From assembly GCF_900142065.1 (NCBI RefSeq), contig NZ_FSRJ01000002.1, forward strand, positions 434,001 to 498,000: DNA of 64,000 bases, in the 5' to 3' direction. This DNA is from Agromyces cerinus subsp. cerinus (GTDB lineage: Bacteria > Actinomycetota > Actinomycetes > Actinomycetales > Microbacteriaceae). Below, piece by piece: positions 57,427-64,000 of this stretch. The notes below the pieces were generated by a model. It ran no database searches. It was given only the letters and a program-made list of their open reading frames with translations, and was not told the origin of the DNA. Numbering within the stretch: position 1 is the first letter of the stretch; every line of letters begins with the position of its first letter. Made by a program: the position numbers and the translations under genes.

Positions 57427-57508
57427 GCTCGCGCACGCTCGCGCACGCTCGCGCTGGCTGGCTGGCTGGCTGGCCGGCTGGCTGGCTGGCCGGCTGGCTG
57501 GCCGGCCG
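57427..57508. repeat. Simple-sequence repeats: decamer and CTGG tetranucleotide array
   Basis: GCGCACGCTC occurs twice in tandem (57431-57450), with a partial copy on each side. A (CTGG)n tract with three CCGG interruptions follows from 57454 to 57508. It is ten bases after a stop codon and 73 bases before the next start, so it is non-coding but prone to slippage. Confidence 0.85.
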
Positions 57509-57580
57509 CTGCCGGACGATTGATGCGACGGCTCACGACGCGCAGTAACCTACGGGCACCCCGAAGCAGAGGAGAACCCC

Positions 57581-58171
57581 GTGGGCAAGGTGGTCATGTA
57601 CGCCTCGGTGTCGTTGGACGGCTTCATCGCCGACGAGAGCGACCAGCCCGGGCCGCTGTTCGACTGGTTGACCAACGGCGACGTCCCGTTGGACGAGAGC
57701 GGCTCTGTGACGGTGTCGCAGACCTCCTTTGACTACACCCGCCCGTACTGGGACCAGATCGGGGTGACCATCGCCGGCCGCCACGTCTTCGACCTGACGG
57801 ACGGCTGGGACGGGAAGCCGCCGAGCGGGATCGACCACGTGGTCGTCGTGACGCACCGGCCGCCGCCAGAGGGCTGGGACCCTGAGGCGCCGTTCCACTT
57901 CGTCGCCGGCGTCGAGGCGGCGATGGCCACGGCGCAAGAACGTGCGGGCGATCGCATCGTCGAGGTCGCCGCCGGCGATGTCGGTGGCCAGATGCTCGCC
58001 GCGGGCCTGGTCGACGAGGTGCGCATGGACGTCGTGCCCGTCGTGTTCGGGTCCGGCAAGCGCTACTTCGGGTCGGTCCGCGCCCCGCACCTGCTGGAGG
58101 ATCCCGACGTGGTGCTCCAGGGCGACCGGGTGCTTCACCTGCGGTGCCGGGTGCGCCGTTCGCCGATCTGA
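57581..58171 (+). CDS. Dihydrofolate-reductase-fold protein (RibD-C family) 3
   Basis: 196 aa from GTG 57581; AGAGGAGAA lies four bases upstream. Family features: VVMYASVSLDGFIADESDQPGPLFDW, IAGRHVFDLTDGW, HVVVVTHRPPPEGW, VAAGDVGGQMLAAGLVDEVRMDVVPVVFGSGKRYFG. The segment FDWLTNGD is typical of the larger dihydrofolate-reductase-like subgroup seen widely in actinobacteria. Predicted reductase of unknown substrate. It is the third member of this fold in the window. Confidence 0.87.
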   Translation: MGKVVMYASVSLDGFIADESDQPGPLFDWLTNGDVPLDESGSVTVSQTSFDYTRPYWDQIGVTIAGRHVFDLTDGWDGKPPSGIDHVVVVTHRPPPEGWDPEAPFHFVAGVEAAMATAQERAGDRIVEVAAGDVGGQMLAAGLVDEVRMDVVPVVFGSGKRYFGSVRAPHLLEDPDVVLQGDRVLHLRCRVRRSPI

Positions 58172-58201
58172 GCGGGTTCGCCGACGGCAGCGATCGCACC
58201 C

Positions 58202-59515
58202 TCAGCTGCGAAGCGCCGGATTCGTGTCCGCGGCGTCCTCGTGGCGAGCAGTGCGCAGCGGCGAGCAGGCGACGATCAGGGCGGCGATCGTGAAGACGGT
58301 CGCGGCTATTGCGAGGGTCGACTGGTAGCCCATGAACGTCACGAGCAGCCCGGTCAGCAGTGCGCCGACGAAGAAGACGACTCGGTTGACCGTTCGGATG
58401 GTCGAGTTCATGCGGCCCTGGATCGCATCGGGTGCGACCGCCTGCCGGTAGCCGGTGTCGTTCGCGTCCTCGATGCCCATCGAGAGGCCGAAGACGAACT
58501 GCGCGGCTGAGACGACGGGCAGGAGCACGCCGATGCCGCTCGAGGCGTCGAGCGGCATCACCGCCAGCGCGAGCCATGGCACGACGGCGAGGGCGCGGCC
58601 CAGGAGGATCGCCCGTCCGGCGCCGAGCCGCATGCCGAGGCGCGGAGCGAAGAGGGCTCCGAGGAAGCCGCCGACGCCCCCGAACGCGAGTGCGACGCCG
58701 AACGCCCACGGCGCGAGGTCCAACTCTCGAAGCACGAACACGGCGAACACGGTCGACACGATGCTGTTCGCGAGGAACCAGACGTGGATGGAGAGCGCGA
58801 GCGGGCGGAGGGTCCGGTGCCGATAGGTGTAACGCATGCCCTCGACGATGTCGTGCCCGATGTGACGCCCCTCGGGGCGGCGCTGCGGCACCGCCTCCTC
58901 GACCGTGATGCGGGACTGGAGCACCGCCGCCACGGCGTTGATGACCGCGTCGAAGGCGAAGAGGAAAGGTGCACCGAGCAGGTTGAGCAGCGCGCCGCCG
59001 AGCGCGGGCCCCGCCGTGCCGGCGACGGTCTCGCTCTGGCCGAGCCGCGCGTTGGCCATCACGAGCGAGCCTCGCGGAACGATGTTGGGCAGGAACGGTT
59101 GTGCGGCGGAGTCCGCGAAGAGGGTCAGGATGCCGAGCGTCAGGATGACGGCTGCGAGCGACCAGAAGGTGAGGGCGTCGAGGAGCAGGAGCACGGGGAT
59201 CGACCCGAGCACGATCGCTCGCGCGACGCTGGTGATGATCAGCGCCCGTTGACGCCGCCATCGATCCATGAGCGCGCCGATGATCAGGCCGAGGAAGAGA
59301 TACGGCACGACGCCGAGTGCGCTCAGGATGCTGATCTCGAGCGGCGTGGCGTTCAGCACCGTGACGATCAGCACCTGGAAGGCGACACCGGCGATCGCGC
59401 TCCCGAAGGCGCGGATCGTGGAGGCGCTCCAGAAGAGTGCGAAGGCGGGGAGGCGGAGCACCTCGCGCGAGCGGGCCTCGGCATCGGTGCCGGTTGGAGC
59501 CGCAGGGTCGCGCAC
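58202..59515 (-). CDS. MFS exporter (MFS_3/MefA-like)
   Basis: 437 aa from GTG 59515, which lies six bases after TACACT (59527-59522) with no ribosome-binding site, so it is probably leaderless; ATG 59566 is a poorer alternative. Twelve hydrophobic helices; landmarks are FWSASTIRAFGSAIAGVAFQVLIV, ALMDRWRRQRALIITSV (loop 2-3), QPFLPNIVPRGSLVMANARLGQSETVAGTAGPALGGAL and the central loop RPEGRHIGHDIVEGMRYTYRH. The layout matches the macrolide-efflux and enterobactin-exporter branch of the superfamily. Probably a proton-driven efflux pump; substrate unknown. Confidence 0.9.
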   Translation of the reverse strand: MRDPAAPTGTDAEARSREVLRLPAFALFWSASTIRAFGSAIAGVAFQVLIVTVLNATPLEISILSALGVVPYLFLGLIIGALMDRWRRQRALIITSVARAIVLGSIPVLLLLDALTFWSLAAVILTLGILTLFADSAAQPFLPNIVPRGSLVMANARLGQSETVAGTAGPALGGALLNLLGAPFLFAFDAVINAVAAVLQSRITVEEAVPQRRPEGRHIGHDIVEGMRYTYRHRTLRPLALSIHVWFLANSIVSTVFAVFVLRELDLAPWAFGVALAFGGVGGFLGALFAPRLGMRLGAGRAILLGRALAVVPWLALAVMPLDASSGIGVLLPVVSAAQFVFGLSMGIEDANDTGYRQAVAPDAIQGRMNSTIRTVNRVVFFVGALLTGLLVTFMGYQSTLAIAATVFTIAALIVACSPLRTARHEDAADTNPALRS

Positions 59516-59592
59516 TCGCCCAGTGTACGACTGCCGCGAGCGACGAGCGCGCCCGAGAAGCAGCAAGTGGGAGTCAGTTCTCCGGATTACTA

Positions 59593-59619
59593 GGTCATTT
59601 GACCCACTTCACGTATGCT
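59593..59619 (+). promoter_or_regulatory. Operator and -10 box of the GH5 gene
   Basis: The inverted repeat GGTCA-TT-TGACC lies at 59593-59604, where the -35 box would be for the -10 hexamer TATGCT at 59614-59619. This gives a leader of about 33 bases before ATG 59659, with AAAGGAG as ribosome-binding site. A repressor bound here would block RNA polymerase. Confidence 0.5.
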
Positions 59620-59658
59620 CACTCGCAACCCGGTCGAACATCGCGCAAAGGAGCGCCC

Positions 59659-61110
59659 ATGCCCACCCTCTTGCACCGCGCCGCCGCAGGGTTCGCCCTC
59701 GCGACGGCGGCCGCACTCGCCCTCGTTCCGGCCGCCGCGGCAGCGGCCGCGCCCGCGACCACGGAGGCGAGCAGCGGTCGCAGTACCGCCAAGCCCGCCC
59801 CCGCGGCATCCGATGACGGAAGCACCATCACGACCGCCGACGGTCAGGTCTACATCACCGACGAGCAGGGCCGCGCCCTGCAGCTGCGCGGCTACAACGC
59901 GGCGAAGTACGTGCACGACCGGCTGAAGCCGGCCGACATCGAGGCGATGGCCGAGCAGGGCTTCAACTTCCTGCGGCTCGTCGTGCAGTGGCAGTACTTC
60001 GAGCCCGAGCAGGGCGAGTACGACGAGGACTACTTCGACTACGTCGAATCGGTGCTCGACGCGGCCGACCGCGAGGGCGTGCACGTCATGCTCGACATGC
60101 ACCAAGACGTGTACGGCCCGGTGTTCGGTGCCTCGGGCGCGCCCGAGTGGGCGACCCGCACCGACGGACTGCCGTTCGTCGACGACCCGGCCAACTGGTT
60201 CAACAACTACTTCCAGCCCGCGGTGATGCGTGCGTTCACGCACCTCTACGACGACGCCGACCTGCGCGCGGCGCAGCAGCAGCTGTGGGTGGAGGTCGCC
60301 GACCGCTACGAAGGCCACGACAGCCTGCTCGGCTACGACCTGTTCAACGAGCCGTTCGGCGAGTTCGCCGAGGGCGAGGACTGGGTCACTGCGTCGGCGC
60401 GCATCGAGTCGACCAAGATCAGCGACATGTACGACCGGCTGATCGAATCGGTGCGTTCGGTCGACGACGACTCGTGGATCTTCGTCGAGCCGACCGTGCT
60501 CGTCGGCTACGGTGTGCCCACGCAGCTGCGCAGCTTCGACGACCCGAAGGTCGGCTACGCGCCGCACTTCTACAACACGGGCGTCGAAGAGGGCGGCGAC
60601 TGGACCGGCGACGACTTCGTGGTGAACTACGAAGCCGCGATCTCGGCCTACCCGACCGCGAACGGCATGCCGATGATCGTCGGCGAGTGGGGCGTTCCGA
60701 ACTCCCGCACGCCGGGCAACGCGGCCCTCGTCGCCGCGCAGGTCGCGGCCATGGAGCGCTTCGCGAGCGGCTGGTCGATCTGGTACTACTGCCGCAGCGA
60801 CGGCGGCGGCTACTGCGCGATGAATGCCGCGGGCGGAGCCGCACCCGGCAACGAACCCGCGTACGGACCGTATGCGCGGGCGATCGCCGGCACTCCCGGT
60901 GCTGAGCACTTCGATGCGACGAGCGGCGACTACACGGTGACCTTCACCGCCGGTGCCGGCCCCAGCGAGATCTGGGTGCCGACGACGACGTATGCGCAGG
61001 CGCCCGAGGTGTCGATCACGGGCGGCAAGGCGCACTACAACGCGAAGAAGCAGACGCTGCGCATCACCGCGAAGCCGGGCTCGAAGGTCACGCTGACGCT
61101 CGAGAAGTGA
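59659..61110 (+). CDS. Secreted GH5 glycosidase, endoglycoceramidase-like
   Basis: 483 aa. Signal peptide 1-31, then an Ala/Ser/Thr linker. GH5 TIM barrel at about 60-400: LQLRGYNAAKYVHDRL, GFNFLRLVVQWQYFEPEQGEYDEDYF, VMLDMHQDVYGPVFG, acid/base Glu 231 in YDLFNEPFGEF, and nucleophile Glu 343 in MIVGEWGVPNS. The D-M-H-Q-D and N-E-P-F-G motifs and the C-terminal beta domain resemble endoglycoceramidases and related actinobacterial GH5 enzymes, which cut sugar chains from glycolipids; other aryl or lipid glycosides are possible. ATG 59659 has AAAGGAG six bases upstream. An operator-like palindrome lies in its promoter. Confidence 0.88.
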   Translation: MPTLLHRAAAGFALATAAALALVPAAAAAAAPATTEASSGRSTAKPAPAASDDGSTITTADGQVYITDEQGRALQLRGYNAAKYVHDRLKPADIEAMAEQGFNFLRLVVQWQYFEPEQGEYDEDYFDYVESVLDAADREGVHVMLDMHQDVYGPVFGASGAPEWATRTDGLPFVDDPANWFNNYFQPAVMRAFTHLYDDADLRAAQQQLWVEVADRYEGHDSLLGYDLFNEPFGEFAEGEDWVTASARIESTKISDMYDRLIESVRSVDDDSWIFVEPTVLVGYGVPTQLRSFDDPKVGYAPHFYNTGVEEGGDWTGDDFVVNYEAAISAYPTANGMPMIVGEWGVPNSRTPGNAALVAAQVAAMERFASGWSIWYYCRSDGGGYCAMNAAGGAAPGNEPAYGPYARAIAGTPGAEHFDATSGDYTVTFTAGAGPSEIWVPTTTYAQAPEVSITGGKAHYNAKKQTLRITAKPGSKVTLTLEK

Positions 61111-61147
61111 GGCTCGTCGACGCCGTGAGGTGTCGACCGCACGACTG

Positions 61148-61181
61148 CGGCGCCGGTCGATCCTCGGATCGGCCGGCGCCG
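61148..61181. terminator. Bidirectional terminator hairpin
   Basis: CGGCGCCGG (61148-61156) with CCGGCGCCG (61173-61181), and CGATCC with GGATCG inside, separated by one T/G mismatch and a two-base loop. It lies between the convergent GH5 and glutaminase genes. Confidence 0.8.
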
Positions 61182-61218
61182 TGGCATGTCCCCGTCGACG
61201 GCTCGGCCGGTCGACGAC

Positions 61219-62439
61219 TCAGTCGAACTCGAGCACGCCCTCGGGATCGCGCACCGCGACGCGGGCCCTGCCGTCGGGCGCGCGGCCGACGAGTTCGGGC
61301 GCTGCCGCGAACACGCGCTTCGAGCCGTCGCCGACCCGGGTCACGCCCGTGAAGTCGAGCACGAGGCATGCCTCGTCGCTGACGAACGGGGCGAGGCGGG
61401 TCAGCACCTCTTCGGCGCCCGAGAACATGATCTCGCCGCGCAGCACCGCGACGGTGTCGGCGCCCTCGCGTTCGAGCGAGGCGATCGGCGAGAGCGGCAC
61501 GCCGTGGTGCTGCAGCATGTGCAGGCCGTGTCGCTCCGAGAGGAGTTCGAGGGTCGCGACGCCGCGCACGCTGTTGCCGCGTTCGTCGAGGCGGGGGCTG
61601 AACGTGCCGATGCCGAACTGACCCGGCTGCACGGCCGCGATGCCGCCGCCGACCCCGCTCTTGGCGGGCAGGCCTACCCGCACGAGCCAGTCGCCGGATG
61701 CGTCGTACATGCCGCAGCTCGTCATGACGGCGGTGGTCCAGCGGGCGGCGTTCTCGCTGACGACGCGTTCGTCGGTCACGGGGTTCACGCCGCCGGTGGC
61801 GAGTGTCGCCGCCATGATCGCGAGGTCTCTCGCGTTCACGGTGAGCGAGCACTGGCGGAAGTACGCGGTCGTCGCGACATCCGCCGTCGAACCGAGCGTG
61901 CCGGCCGAGCGGGTCAGGTACGCGAGCGCGCGGTTGCGATCGCCGGTGGATGCCTCTGACGAGAAGACCTCTTCGTCGACCTGCAGGTCGCGCCCGGCGA
62001 ACTTCTCGATGCCGGCTCGCACGGCGTCGAACTTCTCGGCAGCGGTGTCGCCGCGCATGAGCGAGGTGGTGACGATCGCTCCGGCGTTGATCAGGGGGTT
62101 CAGCGGCCGCCCGGTGGTGGCCTCGAGGCTGATCGCGTTGAAGGGCTCGCCGCTCGGTTCGAGGCCCACGTGCTTGATCACCTCGCCGAGCCCGAGCGCG
62201 TCGACCGCGAGGGCGAACACGAACGGCTTCGACACCGACTGGATCGTGAACTCCGCGTCGGCGTCGCCGGACTCGTGCACGACCCCGTGGGTGCTGGCGA
62301 GTGCCGCTCCGAGCTGCTCGGGTTCGACCGTCGCGAGCTCTGGGATGTAGCTCGCGACCGCGCCGTCGGTTCGTTCCCTCACCGCCTCGAGCACGGAGTC
62401 GAGGGCGTGTCGTACCGGATCTCGCAGATCGGCGGCCAT
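61219..62439 (-). CDS. glsA: Glutaminase A with STAS-like C-terminal domain
   Basis: 406 aa. Residues 1-305 are a serine-dependent beta-lactamase-fold glutaminase that hydrolyses glutamine to glutamate and ammonia: ASYIPELATVEPEQLG, FTIQSVSKPFVFALA with the S-x-x-K pair near Ser 68 and Lys 71, GRPLNPLINAGAI, STGDRNRALAYLTRS, and VGLPAKSGVGGGI. Residues about 310-406 form a STAS-like alpha/beta domain (DTVAVLRGEIMFSGAEEVLTRL, ACLVLDFTGVTRVGDG), an extension known in some actinobacterial glutaminases and thought to be regulatory. ATG 62439 has no strong ribosome-binding site. Confidence 0.93.
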   Translation of the reverse strand: MAADLRDPVRHALDSVLEAVRERTDGAVASYIPELATVEPEQLGAALASTHGVVHESGDADAEFTIQSVSKPFVFALAVDALGLGEVIKHVGLEPSGEPFNAISLEATTGRPLNPLINAGAIVTTSLMRGDTAAEKFDAVRAGIEKFAGRDLQVDEEVFSSEASTGDRNRALAYLTRSAGTLGSTADVATTAYFRQCSLTVNARDLAIMAATLATGGVNPVTDERVVSENAARWTTAVMTSCGMYDASGDWLVRVGLPAKSGVGGGIAAVQPGQFGIGTFSPRLDERGNSVRGVATLELLSERHGLHMLQHHGVPLSPIASLEREGADTVAVLRGEIMFSGAEEVLTRLAPFVSDEACLVLDFTGVTRVGDGSKRVFAAAPELVGRAPDGRARVAVRDPEGVLEFD

Positions 62440-62601
62440 GGGGTCAGCATACGACCGGGGGAGCGCTGCGGGCGAGACCTCTGGCAGTGGGACCTGGGAA
62501 TCGACTCCTCCTTCACAGGCCGTGCCTAATGGAGTTATTCACAGCCTGACCTGCGGTTTCAGGGTGACTCGAATGTCGGTGGGTCGCGGCAGGATGGGCT
62601 C

Positions 62602-64000
62602 ATGAACGGAATCGTCGAGGCGCTCGAGCAGGTGCGATCGTCGCTCCTCGACGTCATGGCGTTCGACGATCCCGCGGGGTGGTCCGATCACGAGTTGCTC
62701 GCTGCGACGGCCGCGATCGAGGCCGTCGGCCGGGCGGTCGACGCGCGTCGCGTCGCCTGCGCCGGCGAGGTCGGCGAACGCTCGCGGGTCGAGCTGGGCG
62801 GTGAGCGGTTGTCGACCCGGCGCGGATGCCGCTCCGCTGGCGAGCTCCTCGAGCGGGTCACGCAGGTGTCGGGCGCCGAGGCCAGGCGCCGCATCGCGCT
62901 CGGTGCGGCCACTCGGACCCGTCGAGGATTGACCGGCGATCCTCTGGAGGCGCGCTATCCAGAAGTCGGCGCGGCGCTCGCCGAAGGAGAACTCGGAGCC
63001 GACTCGGCGTGCACGATCGTGCGCGAACTCGACGACACTCGGCGTGTTGCCGACCCCGTCGCCCTCCGCTCCGCCGAGCACGAACTCGTGGCGGCGGCGC
63101 TCGCAGCCGGAGAAGCCGCACCGGTGCGGTGCACTGCCGACGAGTTGCGGGTACAGGCGCAGGTCTGGGCCGCGTTCCTCGACCAAGACGGGCCCGAGCC
63201 CGACGACGAGCGAGCGATGCGGCGGCGAGGCTTCCGCTTCGGCCGGGCTCGCGACGGGCTGATCCCGGTCGGCGGCGAACTGCTTCCCGAGGTCGCAGCG
63301 GGGCTGCGTCGGCTGTTCGATGCGCATCTCGCGCCGCGATCGGGAGGCGGGTTCATGACCGCCGAAGAGCGCGCCGACCTCGCCCGCAACGGCGAGCAGC
63401 GAACCGCCGACCATCAGCGTCACGACATCCTGGCGGCGATCATCGCGACCGCGGCCCGCTCGGGTGAGCATCCGACGATCGGCGGCGCGGCACCCACCGT
63501 GCTCGTGAGCGTTCGCGCCGCCGATCTCACGGCCGGGCGCGGTGTGGCGCACGCCGATGGTGTCGAGATTCCGGTGTCGATCCGTGCGGCGAGGCAATTG
63601 ATCTGCACGGGCGGCACGCGGCAGATCACCTTCGACGGCGCCGGCCGCGTCATCGCGCTGGGCTCGCCCGAGCGCTGCTTCACCCCGCACCAGCGCCGGG
63701 CGATCACACTGCGCGATGGCGGCTGCCTGATCCCCGGGTGCACCGTGCCGGCGTCATGGTGCGAGATCCACCATGTCGTGCCCGATGTCGAGGGCGGCCC
63801 TACTCACACTGACAACGGTGTGCTGCTCTGCTGGTTCCATCACCGCACGATCGAGACCTCGGGGTGGGGCATCCGCATGATCGGCGGGGTTCCGCAGGTG
63901 CGCCCGCCCGCGTGGCTCGACCCGGGCGGCGGGTGGCGGCGGAGCACGAAGTCGCCGACGAGATTGGCCGACCGGGTCGAGCGAAGAATCTGCTGCCGTC
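62602..64000 (+). CDS. DUF222 / HNH endonuclease domain protein (3' end cut by window)
   Basis: At least 466 codons, open at the window edge. An N-terminal helical DUF222 region (1-330: ATAAIEAVGRAVDARRVACAGEVGERS, VTQVSGAEARRRI) and then an HNH domain: RDGGCLIPGCTVPASWCEIHHVVPDVEGGPTHTDNGVLLCWFHH, with paired Cys and His for zinc and metal binding. This is the multicopy 13E12-type family of actinobacteria; members recur in a genome and may be mobile or defensive, but their role is not settled. CAGGAT lies six bases before ATG 62602, similar to the leaderless starts elsewhere in the window, though with C for the first T. Confidence 0.88.
   Translation, partial: MNGIVEALEQVRSSLLDVMAFDDPAGWSDHELLAATAAIEAVGRAVDARRVACAGEVGERSRVELGGERLSTRRGCRSAGELLERVTQVSGAEARRRIALGAATRTRRGLTGDPLEARYPEVGAALAEGELGADSACTIVRELDDTRRVADPVALRSAEHELVAAALAAGEAAPVRCTADELRVQAQVWAAFLDQDGPEPDDERAMRRRGFRFGRARDGLIPVGGELLPEVAAGLRRLFDAHLAPRSGGGFMTAEERADLARNGEQRTADHQRHDILAAIIATAARSGEHPTIGGAAPTVLVSVRAADLTAGRGVAHADGVEIPVSIRAARQLICTGGTRQITFDGAGRVIALGSPERCFTPHQRRAITLRDGGCLIPGCTVPASWCEIHHVVPDVEGGPTHTDNGVLLCWFHHRTIETSGWGIRMIGGVPQVRPPAWLDPGGGWRRSTKSPTRLADRVERRICCR

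Noticed and set aside
62530..62601. Promoter or attachment site between glutaminase and the DUF222 gene
   Set aside because: Only a weak CAGGAT near the start codon was seen; no repeat or further signal supports it.

Overview
The window is chromosomal DNA of a high-GC actinobacterium. The gene content (DUF2510, DUF2207, DUF4242 and DUF222-HNH proteins, an LAETG sorting signal), heavy G/C use at third codon positions, TAnnnT -10 boxes placed directly before start codons, and the very common heptamer GGATGCC/GGCATCC suggest Microbacteriaceae, perhaps Agromyces or a relative. The genus is an inference. I see no rRNA, tRNA, CRISPR array, integrase or transposase.

Layout. 1-5.3 kb (minus strand): a possible extracellular thiol/cystine operon (TcyP-like symporter, CxxC surface protein, exported protein with two thioredoxin-like repeats), a small membrane protein and a reductase of the extended SDR family. 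5.4-8.6 kb: an rtcB RNA-ligase gene behind a promoter, a 35-codon ORF and a terminator-like hairpin; an LAETG surface protein; a DHFR-like reductase. 8.7-12.1 kb: a DUF4442 protein and two divergent oxidoreductase/regulator pairs (QorB-like/HxlR and SDR/MarR), each with visible operators. 12.3-18.1 kb: a possible alarmone hydrolase fused to a long acidic region, a PH-domain protein, an LVIVD-repeat exported protein, a DUF305 lipoprotein and an IclR regulator. 18.1-25.5 kb: a NERD-domain protein, an MFS exporter with a repeat-derived tail, a membrane protein, two tandem helical paralogues and a broken DUF429-like remnant.

25.5-35.1 kb is the standout: a clearly lower-GC island encoding Vsr, an m5C DNA methyltransferase, and a tightly coupled operon of a GHKL (MutL/MORC-like) ATPase, a Z1-domain helicase-like ATPase, a PD-(D/E)XK nuclease (DUF4420 type) and an AIPR protein. 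I read it as a complete, non-classical restriction-modification/phage-defence system. Systems of this general kind (prokaryotic MORC/MutL-like ATPases with DNA methylases and Z1 ATPases) were predicted by comparative genomics (Iyer, Abhiman and Aravind, 2008). I know of no mechanistic account of this exact six-gene set.

35.3-45.8 kb: DUF2207-like and DUF2510 membrane proteins, a DUF4242 protein, a pterin-dehydratase/VOC fusion, a four-gene operon of two membrane proteins with a DesK-type kinase and NarL-type regulator, a large ATP-binding LuxR regulator and a small lipoprotein. 45.9-54.9 kb: a beta-1,4-galactan utilisation locus (GH53, GH42, ABC binding protein, two permeases, LacI regulator) without its own ABC ATPase. 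54.9-64 kb: two more DHFR-like reductases, an FAD-linked oxidase, an MFS exporter, a secreted GH5 glycosidase, a glutaminase with a STAS-like tail, and a DUF222/HNH protein cut by the window edge.

All functions are read from sequence alone; no database search was run.
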